A stretch of 64,000 nucleotides of DNA from an uncultured Desulfobacteraceae bacterium (GTDB lineage Bacteria; Desulfobacterota; Desulfobacteria; Desulfobacterales; UBA2174). Location: the NCBI GenBank assembly GCA_937982505.1, contig CALJLV010000086.1, positions 1 through 64,000 on the forward strand, given 5' to 3'. Position 1 is the stretch's first letter, and each line of letters starts with the position of its first letter. The notes beneath the pieces were generated by a model. It was not told where the DNA came from. It did no database searches and worked only from the letters and a program-made list of their open reading frames with translations. Shown here one piece after another: positions 50,809-58,150 of the stretch. Position numbers and translations under genes: made by a program.

Positions 50809-51272
50809 TACAAAATCCCCTCCTTATCGTCGCGTTCTTCTGGGTTGAAATATCCTTCGGCTTTCCGGCACGCCTCAGACCATGCCGTTATTTCCGATGC
50901 GTCAACCTCAGCCTCGAATGGCTTTGCTTGGATTTTATCTTTCGGCTGCAGATGCCAAGCCCAATCTGATATCGGAGGCGTTACAGGGCCAGCCCAAAGC
51001 ACTTCTTTCGGCATTTCTGCCAAGGTCCGTCTCACGGTTGAGCCGTAGAACTCAACCACGATACGGCCTTCATTCCACATTCGTTCGTGGTGCGGGTTTC
51101 CATCGCCTGATGGGATTTCTTTTAAACAGATCCCGACGCCTGCGATAATCGGCCCCCAAGTACAATCCCGGATATCAGACCCATTCGCAACACGGTCAAA
51201 GTCTCGTTTCATGACCGGGCCAAGATACCAGTAATATCCTGCCCGTTTCGGTTTTTCAGATGTCCATTTCAT
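50808..51272 (-). CDS. hypothetical protein, first gene of second cassette-like segment
   Basis: A 154-residue protein. The start is preceded by AGGAGG and, further upstream, by the end of the attC-like site (GTTATGC). 'KPKRAGYYWYLGP' at the N-terminus resembles small phage proteins of unknown role that display 'GYYW'. The middle is alpha/beta and the C-terminus acidic. Function unknown. Confidence 0.6.
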   Translation of the reverse strand: MKWTSEKPKRAGYYWYLGPVMKRDFDRVANGSDIRDCTWGPIIAGVGICLKEIPSGDGNPHHERMWNEGRIVVEFYGSTVRRTLAEMPKEVLWAGPVTPPISDWAWHLQPKDKIQAKPFEAEVDASEITAWSEACRKAEGYFNPEERDDKEGIL

Positions 51273-51288
51273 CGTTTATCCTCCTGAA

Positions 51289-51346
51289 GCATAACGGTTG
51301 AGTTAAGCGGTGCGCTTTTTGCGTCCGCTTGACCCGCTGGTTAGCC
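51289..51346 (-). other. integron attC-like site
   Basis: On the minus strand: GGCTAAC (R''-like), GGTCAAGCGG and CCGCTTAACTC as paired inner arms with extrahelical differences, a short A-rich loop, and GTTATGC (R'-like). The length of 58 bases and the run GCTTAACTCA-x-CGTTA closely resemble the attC of the aadA1 cassette as I remember it. R'' includes the stop codon of the upstream gene, and R' is followed by an AGGAGG start, as in real cassettes. The 51273-51340 gap is explained by this site. Confidence 0.65.
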
Positions 51347-51685
51347 ATTTATGGCTTTGCTTATTGCCGTTCTGACTTTTTCAAAATCACCACGTGAAAA
51401 CATACAGCCGCCAAACTCGTCATCGCGGCAATCCATCTCATTGTCCAGCCAGCGGAGCACTTCCAGCATTTCAGGCGCTGCGGCGATTAACCGGGCGTTG
51501 GCTTCGAAGATATGCCGTCTACCCTGCACCCCACGCGAAGAAGTGGCGCACACCGGGTTCCCGGAGCAATCCTCGACGATCAACCGGCCTTCACGGTCCG
51601 GGACAGTTCCGGCAGTGACCGACCAAGGACCGGCGCTATGGATGGGGTAGTCTTTATCAGCGTAGGCGGTTTTGTTATCCGACAT
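51341..51685 (-). CDS. EANARLIAAAPEML family protein (copy 1)
   Basis: A 114-residue paralogue of the protein at 50198-50551 with the same ends and a diverged middle ('GRLIVEDCSGNPVCATS'). Its TAA stop lies inside the R''-like box of the attC-like site. It overlaps the preceding small gene. Function unknown. Confidence 0.65.
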   Translation of the reverse strand: MSDNKTAYADKDYPIHSAGPWSVTAGTVPDREGRLIVEDCSGNPVCATSSRGVQGRRHIFEANARLIAAAPEMLEVLRWLDNEMDCRDDEFGGCMFSRGDFEKVRTAISKAING

Positions 51686-51857
51686 TGCTTGCCTCCATAT
51701 TCATAATTCGTAGTATGTAATGCATGCACCCCTCTTGCGCGTCCAGCATGCCGCGTTTAGAAAAGCCATGCGCCATTATCGTTGCTTGTTTTTTTGAGAA
51801 TGCCCCTTTAAGGCAAAGCTCAAAAGCCCGAAAAAAATGATCAGGTTTAGCCTTCAT
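51675..51857 (-). CDS. small helical protein
   Basis: A 60-residue protein from ATG 51857 (51872 possible), overlapping both neighbours. It contains 'RAFELCLKGAFSKKQATIM' and is helical. Its pattern suggests a helix-turn-helix-like fold, but this is uncertain. AT-rich. Confidence 0.5.
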   Translation of the reverse strand: MKAKPDHFFRAFELCLKGAFSKKQATIMAHGFSKRGMLDAQEGCMHYILRIMNMEASNVG

Positions 51858-52101
51858 CTTCAAATCCCTCAATATGAATCTCTGTATAGTCGATCATAAC
51901 CTTTGCCGGTTCTTGATCTTGGCCATAGACAAAGACATGGCAACCTCTGACTGCCGTTGTTACTGCGCTTTCGATGGCTTCAGCGTCGGTTATTTCACCA
52001 TCCGGATCGCAGCAGTTTTCAAACTCGTCACCGTCCGGGCATGGCAATTCAACGATTAAATCCACTTCCGATCTTACCGTGTATATTCTTCTCTTGCTCA
52101 T
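51847..52101 (-). CDS. acidic hypothetical protein, first gene of first cassette-like segment
   Basis: An 84-residue acidic protein ('VELPCPDGDEFENCCDPDGE'). Its ATG follows AGGAGG and a GTTAGCC box (52115-52121), the same leader arrangement as the gene at 50808-51272 ('TTCAGGAGG' after the box). Function unknown. Confidence 0.55.
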   Translation of the reverse strand: MSKRRIYTVRSEVDLIVELPCPDGDEFENCCDPDGEITDAEAIESAVTTAVRGCHVFVYGQDQEPAKVMIDYTEIHIEGFEDEG

Positions 52102-52114
52102 GGTTCCTCCTGAA

Positions 52115-52158
52115 GGCTAACAACGTTTAGACGGCGCTTGCGGCCTAAACCTTTTTGG
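52115..52158 (-). other. degenerate attC-like site
   Basis: On the minus strand: GGCCAAA, GTTTAGGCCGC, loop AAGC, GCCGTCTAAAC, then GTTGTTAGCC. The inner arms pair well and the 3' box GTTAGCC matches GTTRRRY. The 5' box deviates from RYYYAAC and lies inside the end of the zinc-finger gene. It marks the upstream border of the cassette-like block. Confidence 0.45.
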
Positions 52159-52570
52159 CCTGGCGCCGGTAGATCGTGATTGATGATTCCGAGCAACCCA
52201 GCGCCTGAGCGCTTTGGCGCACCGACAATCGATACGGATCTTCGGCCAGCTTCCCGGCAATGGTGGATCTCAGGGCCACGACCGCCGGCAGCCTGCACTT
52301 TGGGTCTCGGAGCGACTTGGTCTCGATGCCAGATCTACGGCAGGCGGCGGTGATCATGTTTTCCACTGGGTCAACGTCCTTTGACGGCATGATTTTATAG
52401 CCTCCGTTTCCGTATCCGTGGCCGCACATATTGGTCATCCGGTCCGGGACCGACGAACATCGATCTCCGATTGCTGCAACGTATGAGATTCTGTCGTTGC
52501 AGTTCTTGCATCGGCTGTCCCAAATTTTGTTCTCGTTTTTCAGGTCGCAAGACAAACAGGGATTTCGCAT
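52145..52570 (-). CDS. zinc-finger plus HTH regulator-like protein
   Basis: A 141-residue protein from Met 52570. N-terminal Cys pairs ('CLSCDLKN', 'CKNCND') form a zinc site. The C-terminal 60 residues resemble a DnaA-domain-IV-like or transposase-like HTH ('LRSTIAGKLAEDPYRLSVRQ', 'ALGCSESSITIYRR'). It may regulate or take part in replication initiation. It is the last gene upstream of the cassette-like block, and its stop overlaps the attC-like hairpin. Confidence 0.6.
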   Translation of the reverse strand: MRNPCLSCDLKNENKIWDSRCKNCNDRISYVAAIGDRCSSVPDRMTNMCGHGYGNGGYKIMPSKDVDPVENMITAACRRSGIETKSLRDPKCRLPAVVALRSTIAGKLAEDPYRLSVRQSAQALGCSESSITIYRRQAKKV

Positions 52571-52580
52571 CGCCACCTCC

Positions 52581-53012
52581 TCAGCGGATGCCAGTGTGAC
52601 CAAAGCCGCCTTCGCCGCGTTCGGTATCTGACAGGTTTTCGGATATTTCGAACCGAACGTGGATTATCGGAGAAATCACGCCCTGGGCGATCCGGTCGCC
52701 CTTGCGGACCAAAAACCGTTCGGGGCCGGAGTTGTGAAGCAGGATCCCAACCTCCCCGCGATAATCGCTATCAATGGTGCCCAGAAAAGACTGGACACCG
52801 AGTTTGCTGATTCCGGATCTGGGCCGGATCTGCATCTCCAGCCAGTTCGGTATTTCGAAGGCCAGGCCGGTCCCGACCATCACGGTTTGACCGGGCCAGA
52901 CCTCGGCATCGGCCGCGGCCCGCAGGTCAAAGCCGGCCGCACCGGCGGTCATGTACTTTGGAGTGTCGATGTCAGATTCTGGATCCATCTTTTTAACTCG
53001 TACTGTGGTCAT
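52581..53012 (-). CDS. dut: dUTP diphosphatase
   Basis: A 143-residue trimeric-type dUTPase, which hydrolyses dUTP to dUMP and keeps uracil out of phage DNA. All five motifs are visible: 'AGFDLRAA', 'RPRSGI', 'GTIDSDYRGEVGILLHN', 'GDRIAQGVI' and the C-terminal 'RGEGGFGHTG'. Length is normal. Confidence 0.93.
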   Translation of the reverse strand: MTTVRVKKMDPESDIDTPKYMTAGAAGFDLRAAADAEVWPGQTVMVGTGLAFEIPNWLEMQIRPRSGISKLGVQSFLGTIDSDYRGEVGILLHNSGPERFLVRKGDRIAQGVISPIIHVRFEISENLSDTERGEGGFGHTGIR

Positions 53013-53026
53013 GTCGCCCTTTCAGA

Positions 53027-53281
53027 TCAGAATGGCATTTCGTCAATATGGATGGCTTGCACCACCAGGCTGGGAACGGCTTTTGCGACCGATTCAAAGA
53101 GCAAGAATTCACCGGCGCCGTAGCGTTGCTGCAACCGGATCAACTCTTTTTCGGCCACGTCCTTGTCGACATAAAAACACCGGGGGAAACCCTCGTCCAA
53201 AACCTTTTGCCCGACTGGAGCATAGTCGTGGATCTCAGCGCTTCGCAAACTCGCGACGTTGATGATGCACCAGAGTTTCAT
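53027..53281 (-). CDS. small hypothetical protein next to ssb
   Basis: An 84-residue alpha/beta protein from ATG 53281, nine bases after the ssb stop; the longer upstream frame is a shadow of ssb. Contains 'CFYVDKDVAEKELIRLQQRY' and ends 'IHIDEMPF', similar in ending to SSB acidic tips. Function unknown. Confidence 0.6.
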   Translation of the reverse strand: MKLWCIINVASLRSAEIHDYAPVGQKVLDEGFPRCFYVDKDVAEKELIRLQQRYGAGEFLLFESVAKAVPSLVVQAIHIDEMPF

Positions 53282-53289
53282 GGCCGACC

Positions 53290-53709
53290 TCAAAACGGAA
53301 TGTCGTCGTCTTGGTAATTGCCGTTGATCGGCCCGTACTGGTTGGGATCCGCGGCCGGCGGACGGTTGCCGCCATCGCCCCGGTCTCCCAAAAACTGGAC
53401 CTCGTTGGCCACGATTTCGGTGGTGTAGTTGGTGTGCCCGTCCTTTTCCCACTTGCGGGTTTGGAGGCGCCCTTCGACATAGACCTGGCGCCCCTTGGTC
53501 AGGTATTCGCCGCAAATTTCCGCCAGTTTGCGGAAGGCCACGATCCGGTGCCACTCGGTCAGCTCCTTTTTTTCCCCGGTGTTCTTGTCCTTCCATTGCT
53601 GGGATGTGGCGACGGAAAAGTTGCAGACCGCCGTTCCATCCTGGAAGTGCTTGACCTCGGGATCTTGCCCGAGGCGGCCAACGATAATAACTTTGTTTAC
53701 TCCCGACAT
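53290..53709 (-). CDS. ssb: single-stranded DNA-binding protein
   Basis: A 139-residue SSB with the OB-fold signature ('[18 protein letters not shown]', '[12 protein letters not shown]', '[19 protein letters not shown]', '[13 protein letters not shown]') and the acidic tip 'DDDIPF' that recruits partner proteins. It coats phage ssDNA in replication and recombination. The putative annealing protein at 62494 ends in a similar acidic tip, 'TDDIPL'. Confidence 0.95.
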   Translation of the reverse strand: MSGVNKVIIVGRLGQDPEVKHFQDGTAVCNFSVATSQQWKDKNTGEKKELTEWHRIVAFRKLAEICGEYLTKGRQVYVEGRLQTRKWEKDGHTNYTTEIVANEVQFLGDRGDGGNRPPAADPNQYGPINGNYQDDDIPF

Positions 53710-53891
53710 TTCGATTCCTTTCTGTTTTCCAGCCCGTCTGTGATTTCTTCCAGTGCGCGAAACATGAAAAGCAGCGCGTATTCCATCCGTGTGATGTTTA
53801 CCGGCGTTTCGGTTTTCCCTTCAATGACATCGCGGCCGAGTTTGCAATTCAGTCTGGCACGGTAAAAAGAGTTGATTTTTGGGCCTGTCAT
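53697..53891 (-). CDS. small hypothetical protein
   Basis: A 64-residue helical protein from ATG 53891, overlapping neighbours on both sides. Contains '[20 protein letters not shown]'. No family recognised. Confidence 0.5.
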   Translation of the reverse strand: MTGPKINSFYRARLNCKLGRDVIEGKTETPVNITRMEYALLFMFRALEEITDGLENRKESKCRE

Positions 53892-54343
53892 ATCTGCGCC
53901 TCCACTTCCCAAAATCGCGCCGCATCGTTAGCGCGGTCATAGGTCTCAGGCTTGTCAAAACGCCGGTCGAAATACCGATGCAATGCAAACATCTTTTTGC
54001 CGGCCGAAACGATTGCGTCGCGTTTTTGGTCGCTCAAAACGGGCTCGATGGTCCCGACGATGGCCAGGGCCGTCGATGTCAGAAAAACGGTGTCCGCGTC
54101 TCCGGCGAACACCTTGGTTTCGAACCGTTGAAGCGCCGCGTAGATTCGATTAACCTCCTTTTCGTTCAGTTGGTCGGGCCAGGCGGTGAATGCTTTTTGG
54201 GTCGCATCTTTGGCCTTTTTGCACAGATCGAGAACGGTCTTGTTCCTCGGTCTGTCTCGATAAATCCGCTCGATCAGATGGGCCACCGACTCGGTGACCG
54301 CGATCGTTGCCAATACGTTTCTGGTTGCTGCCGATGCCATCAC
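53888..54343 (-). CDS. helical hypothetical protein
   Basis: A 151-residue helical protein ('LCKKAKDATQKAFTAWPDQL', 'SDQKRDAIVSAGKKMFALHR'). The start is ATG 54343 or 54340 and overlaps the upstream gene. Function unknown. Confidence 0.6.
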   Translation of the reverse strand: MMASAATRNVLATIAVTESVAHLIERIYRDRPRNKTVLDLCKKAKDATQKAFTAWPDQLNEKEVNRIYAALQRFETKVFAGDADTVFLTSTALAIVGTIEPVLSDQKRDAIVSAGKKMFALHRYFDRRFDKPETYDRANDAARFWEVEAQI

Positions 54344-54690
54344 GCCCCCCGTGAAAAACGATTGAAAAACCGTCGAATCCTATACAAAAGGCTGTATTTG
54401 AAACGATACGCAATCCACCGACCGCTATCCTTCCAGAACTCCAAAACTCCCCACGGATACCATCGGAATTTTCGCGCGTATGTGACGAGTTTGCACCGTT
54501 GGCAAACGCCGGCGGCCTCGACCTCGATGCACGAATGCCACTCCCGGACAACTCCCCGCAGGCGCCCGACCGGCCGGCCACAATCGACGCAAAAAACCTC
54601 AAGTTCCGTCAAGCTCAGATCGATCCTGGAATGTTTGATCGGGAGCTTGATCGGCTCCCAGTCGAGATATTTCTTGACCCCTGGATTCAT
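54340..54690 (-). CDS. zinc-ribbon hypothetical protein
   Basis: A 116-residue protein from Met 54690, overlapping the helicase stop. 'VFCVDCGRPVG' and 'GVCQRCKLV' form a zinc site; the C-terminus is aromatic and basic ('RFKYSLLYRIRRFFNRF'). Function unknown. Confidence 0.6.
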   Translation of the reverse strand: MNPGVKKYLDWEPIKLPIKHSRIDLSLTELEVFCVDCGRPVGRLRGVVREWHSCIEVEAAGVCQRCKLVTYARKFRWYPWGVLEFWKDSGRWIAYRFKYSLLYRIRRFFNRFSRGA

Positions 54691-56330
54691 CGCACTCCCC
54701 ACGGCACCGCCACGGCCGGAAACCGCCGCCGGTTCCCACGTCGCGGGCCGGCCCCGTCCAGCCGGTAGGTGTTTTTGACGTGCTCAAGGCACTGAGCCAG
54801 TTCGTACCGGTTCATTTCTCCCCGGGGCTTGCCCATGGCCTCCCGGATCTCGGCATTGATCCGCTGGGGCTTGTAGAAAAATGACGAGGAAAAGGCCCGA
54901 ACATGGGATTCGATCGCGTCTCTGAGTTCTGCCTCGATTTCCGACGGGGTCTTAGGGATCGGGGCCGGGATGATCTTAGCAACCTTGCCGCCTCCCAACG
55001 TGTATTGCCGACCGGATGTCATTTTGGACCCGAGCGGCGTAATCCCGTGTCGGTTCCCGCCGTTGCCGAACTTTTCGTCGAACAAATCGCCCTGTTTGAC
55101 CTGGCCCCGTTCCCGCAAAAACGGGAGTTGTTCCGACTGGATCGACGCGACAACGGAGCGCATCAGCGGGTCATCCGGGGCGAAGACGTGGGCGATCTGG
55201 TGCTCGTATTCGATTTCGTTTTGGACCCGCACAGACCTGGAAAGCATCTGGATCAGCCACCCCAAGGCCCGGATGTGGGTCAGCGAACAGATATGGGTGA
55301 TGGGCTTGACGCTCATGCCCTCGTGGGCCATGGCGATGCTGACCAAAACATCAATTTTACAGGCGCGAAATTGCTTGATTGCCCGCTGGGCCGCCTCGGA
55401 TTCATGGGACGTTGCGATGTCGGCCGAGGCCACCTTGCGGCGCACATATTTCAGGGCCGCGTCGGCATGCTTTTTCCCGGCCGTCACCACCAATAGCCGA
55501 GACCAAGGGTTGAAATCCCTCCGTGCCTGCCAGTGCTCGATTGCCTGGTCAAGTAGCTGTTGACCGTACCCGGTATCGATGGCGGTAAAGATCGCCTTCG
55601 GGGCGTCGGAATTCCTAACGGATGCCAGGGAGTCGTAGTTGACGATATCGCCCGATTCGTCCTTCCATGACACCTGCGCGTCCCGGAAATGGAATTTGAT
55701 CGGGATGATGGCCTTTTCCTCAAGGGCATCCTTGCGAGAATAGTTGATCACGGCGGTATCACCGGAGCCATCGAGCATCGGTTCGCCGCCGGCGTAGCGG
55801 ATGAACGCAATCGGCTGGCCATCGGCACGCATCAATGTTCCGGTCATCAGCACCAGGACCGCGGCCTGATCGACGATCGGTTGCAATCTCTGGTGCCACA
55901 ACCCGTCTTTTTCGACATGATGGAATTCGTCCAGCACGACGATGTAGCGGCGTTGAGACACCTCGTTCAGAACCGTTCGTTTGTCGTCGATGGCGATGGC
56001 CTGATAGGTGGTGACAAAGCCCTGTGTGCCGCGGCATGGATCGACGTCGTTCGTGCTGGCCCGGACCGTGGCGGTATGGCCGAACATGGTCCGGAAAAAC
56101 GGGTCGATAAAGTCCTGTTCGGCCTGGTGCTGCAACGACTTGCGGGGCACGATCCATAGCAGGCGCTCCGCGTGGGTCGGGATCAGCTTGGAGGCGATGG
56201 CCGGCAAAGAGCTTTTCCCGGCCCCAGGGCAGGCGTTAACAATGATGGTGCGCGTTTCGCCGCCGGAACGGATCGAGTCGACAACGGACATCATTTCGCG
56301 TTGGTGTTTTCTTGGACTACCGGATGTCAT
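54687..56330 (-). CDS. superfamily 2 DNA helicase
   Basis: About 547 residues from ATG 56330; longer starts at 56345 and 56393 are possible but run further into the HNH gene. RecA-like domain 1 holds Walker A 'ACPGAGKSS' (about 35-41), 'LDEFHHVEK' (about 133-141) and 'LMTGTLMR'. Domain 2 holds 'VLVSIAMAHEGMSVKPI' and 'LGWLIQMLSRSVRVQNE'. It resembles type III restriction/UvsW-like helicases used in phage replication and recombination. The C-terminal 130 residues are basic. Confidence 0.85.
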   Translation of the reverse strand: MTSGSPRKHQREMMSVVDSIRSGGETRTIIVNACPGAGKSSLPAIASKLIPTHAERLLWIVPRKSLQHQAEQDFIDPFFRTMFGHTATVRASTNDVDPCRGTQGFVTTYQAIAIDDKRTVLNEVSQRRYIVVLDEFHHVEKDGLWHQRLQPIVDQAAVLVLMTGTLMRADGQPIAFIRYAGGEPMLDGSGDTAVINYSRKDALEEKAIIPIKFHFRDAQVSWKDESGDIVNYDSLASVRNSDAPKAIFTAIDTGYGQQLLDQAIEHWQARRDFNPWSRLLVVTAGKKHADAALKYVRRKVASADIATSHESEAAQRAIKQFRACKIDVLVSIAMAHEGMSVKPITHICSLTHIRALGWLIQMLSRSVRVQNEIEYEHQIAHVFAPDDPLMRSVVASIQSEQLPFLRERGQVKQGDLFDEKFGNGGNRHGITPLGSKMTSGRQYTLGGGKVAKIIPAPIPKTPSEIEAELRDAIESHVRAFSSSFFYKPQRINAEIREAMGKPRGEMNRYELAQCLEHVKNTYRLDGAGPRRGNRRRFPAVAVPWGVR

Positions 56331-56925
56331 TCCAGATATCTCCATTTCTGATCTCTGAAATTGTTGATCGGGAAACACCGTAGCGGCGACCAATTTCAGT
56401 TTCAGAAAGACTTGTTTTCGACAAATAAAACCTGATCCCCATCACCTTCGCCGGGGTGAGTTTCGACGTGCTCCTGTTTCGGACGTTCTCTCTCGTTGTT
56501 ACCCACCTGCAATTTTTCGGGCAATAATCGCAGTCGTTGTCGATTCTATCGATCTCAAGGCCACCGGCGTATCCGTTTTCGATCGCCCATTGTCGGAACA
56601 CAGAAAAATCGTTTGCCCATTCGTCACAAATCGTAATGCCCCGGCCGCCATACCTTCTTCGGTATTTCGAGTTGTGGTTAAGACACCGATCTTTCATGCC
56701 GGTCCATATGCGGTAGAGCCTTGTTCCTTTGCCGTTATGTTTGGTCCGAACGCAACCGCATGAGGTTGAAAGGCCTCGGGTGAGGTTCGAGGTTGTGCAT
56801 TTAGCAATTTTTCCGCAATCGCATTGGCAAAGCCACAAGACCTTTTTGCCCAGCCTCTCGTCGAGCCTTTCTTTGACTTTAAGCATTCCGAATCTCATGC
56901 CGGTCAAATTTAATGCTGCTACCAT
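56317..56925 (-). CDS. free-standing HNH homing endonuclease-like protein
   Basis: A 202-residue protein. 'WLCQCDCGKIAKC' with 'STSCGCVRT' is the usual zinc/NUMOD-like front. 'RLYRIWTGMKDRCLNHNSK', 'YGGRGITICDEW', 'GLEIDRIDND' and 'NCRWVTTRENVRNR' form the HNH core of phage homing enzymes. The C-terminus is a helix-turn-helix ('LSETEIGRRYGVSRSTISEI'). More AT-rich than its neighbours. It overlaps the 5' end of the helicase gene, the expected position of an intergenic homing insertion. Confidence 0.85.
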   Translation of the reverse strand: MVAALNLTGMRFGMLKVKERLDERLGKKVLWLCQCDCGKIAKCTTSNLTRGLSTSCGCVRTKHNGKGTRLYRIWTGMKDRCLNHNSKYRRRYGGRGITICDEWANDFSVFRQWAIENGYAGGLEIDRIDNDCDYCPKNCRWVTTRENVRNRSTSKLTPAKVMGIRFYLSKTSLSETEIGRRYGVSRSTISEIRNGDIWNDIR

Positions 56926-56940
56926 TTCATTCCTCGCGTT

Positions 56941-57138
56941 TCAGTTCGCCTTCACCAGATCGAACCCGCTTTTGCGGGGCTTGCCGTCGGAATAGATCCG
57001 GCGCTTGAGGATCGTCACTTCCCGTCCCGAGGGTGCCCTGGCCACCACATGCCGGTAATAGCTTCCGGTATCGATGATTTCCAAAACCCGTCCCTCGCAC
57101 CGCGGGTCATTGTCTTTGAGCTTGTCTCCTGGTTTCAT
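56941..57138 (-). CDS. small beta-rich hypothetical protein
   Basis: A 65-residue protein from Met 57138, overlapping the upstream stop. 'RCEGRVLEIIDTGSYYRHVV' and 'GREVTILKRRIYSDGKPR' look like a small SH3/KOW-like barrel common in phages. Function unknown. Confidence 0.6.
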   Translation of the reverse strand: MKPGDKLKDNDPRCEGRVLEIIDTGSYYRHVVARAPSGREVTILKRRIYSDGKPRKSGFDLVKAN

Positions 57139-57359
57139 GCCTCTCCCTCCAGCCGGTATTGCCATATCGGTTTGTCGTCGCACCTGATGCGCCTGGACGC
57201 GATCTCTATCCCGTTGGCGCGCAGTTCGGCGATGCAGCTATTGACCGCGCAGATGTTCGCGTCCCGGATCATGTCCCGGGTGCTTTTCCATTCTCCGGTT
57301 TCGAGGGCCGACAGGGTGCGTTGCAACCGTTCGCTGTTTTCGAGTCGGGCGAAATTCAT
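57135..57359 (-). CDS. small winged-helix-like protein
   Basis: A 74-residue protein ('KSTRDMIRDANICAVNSCIA', 'ELRANGIEIASRRIRCDDKP') with a winged-helix pattern seen in phage replication regions. It lies almost entirely over the 3' end of the next gene in another frame. DNA binding is inferred. Confidence 0.6.
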   Translation of the reverse strand: MNFARLENSERLQRTLSALETGEWKSTRDMIRDANICAVNSCIAELRANGIEIASRRIRCDDKPIWQYRLEGEA

Positions 57360-57807
57360 CGGTGTTCACCATTCCTTTCCCGCCATTGCCATTCCTTTTC
57401 GGCGGCGGGATATTGACTCCATGTTCGGTTGCCGCCCATCTGCAAATGCGTTCGACATACGAATCCTGGTCGTGGAAAAACTCGACGGTTGACATCTTGG
57501 CGGTCGATCCGCCGATCGTCGAACCGTCGAGTTTCGACACGATGGGGTTAAAAAGACGCTTGAGTTCGGTGTGCATGTCCTCGGGGTCGTACCCGAAAAA
57601 ATCGCCGAGGATCTTGACCACGACACCCCAGTAATAATTGTTCTGGTCATGGGTGCGGTTGTTGCGATGCTTTCGAATCACGATGTCGACTTGGGTACCG
57701 GTCGCAAAAGACCGGATGTGCCGATCCATCGCCATCCGCTCAACACCTATGATCTTGAGCGATCCGTCCACCACGTTGCCGGTGAATACTGGGGTCGGTT
57801 GCTTCAT
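57238..57807 (-). CDS. recombination-associated phage protein (NinB-like in style)
   Basis: About 189 residues from Met 57807. 'KHRNNRTHDQNNYYWGVVV' and 'EMHTELKRLFNP' are typical of a phage family of about 150 residues that neighbours recombination genes; its exact name is uncertain to me. The last 40 residues lie over the winged-helix gene and look like read-through, so the true or ancestral stop is probably near 57360. Confidence 0.6.
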   Translation of the reverse strand: MKQPTPVFTGNVVDGSLKIIGVERMAMDRHIRSFATGTQVDIVIRKHRNNRTHDQNNYYWGVVVKILGDFFGYDPEDMHTELKRLFNPIVSKLDGSTIGGSTAKMSTVEFFHDQDSYVERICRWAATEHGVNIPPPKRNGNGGKGMVNTDEFRPTRKQRTVATHPVGPRNRRMEKHPGHDPGREHLRGQ

Positions 57808-57992
57808 CGCAAAAATGCGTCCCGGATCAGCGCGCAGGTGATAAAAAAAGCCGTGGCAAAAAGGGCCCCCAAGAGCAACCCGGACCAAAACCGGTCCTCG
57901 CTCTTTTGCCAATCGTTTCTCCGGCGGCCTACGCTGTGCCGACGATCGGGAATTGCGACTTTTGGAGGGTCTCGATCAAGTTCGTTTCTCAT
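57804..57992 (-). CDS. small single-span membrane protein
   Basis: A 62-residue protein overlapping both neighbours. A charged N-terminus is followed by one transmembrane helix ('FWSGLLLGALFATAFFITCA'). Function unknown; membrane peptides in early operons can act in superinfection exclusion. Confidence 0.6.
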   Translation of the reverse strand: MRNELDRDPPKVAIPDRRHSVGRRRNDWQKSEDRFWSGLLLGALFATAFFITCALIRDAFLR

Positions 57993-58150
57993 ATCGATCC
58001 TTTGGAGAGCATGGTTCTACCGGGCAAGTGCGGGCTTTCGGGATGTGCGTTGGCAAACGCTTTCATCACCGCCAGTACCCATGAGATTTCACCGCAAACT
58101 TTACAGCGCATGACCTGCCCCTCGGTGTCGATTACGGTGTTTTTTCTCAT
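57989..58150 (-). CDS. small CxxC protein
   Basis: A 53-residue protein from Met 58150, overlapping the SbcC-like stop. It has one CxxC ('MRCKVCGEISWVLAVMKAF') and a following His/Pro segment. Family not recognised. Confidence 0.55.
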   Translation of the reverse strand: MRKNTVIDTEGQVMRCKVCGEISWVLAVMKAFANAHPESPHLPGRTMLSKGSI

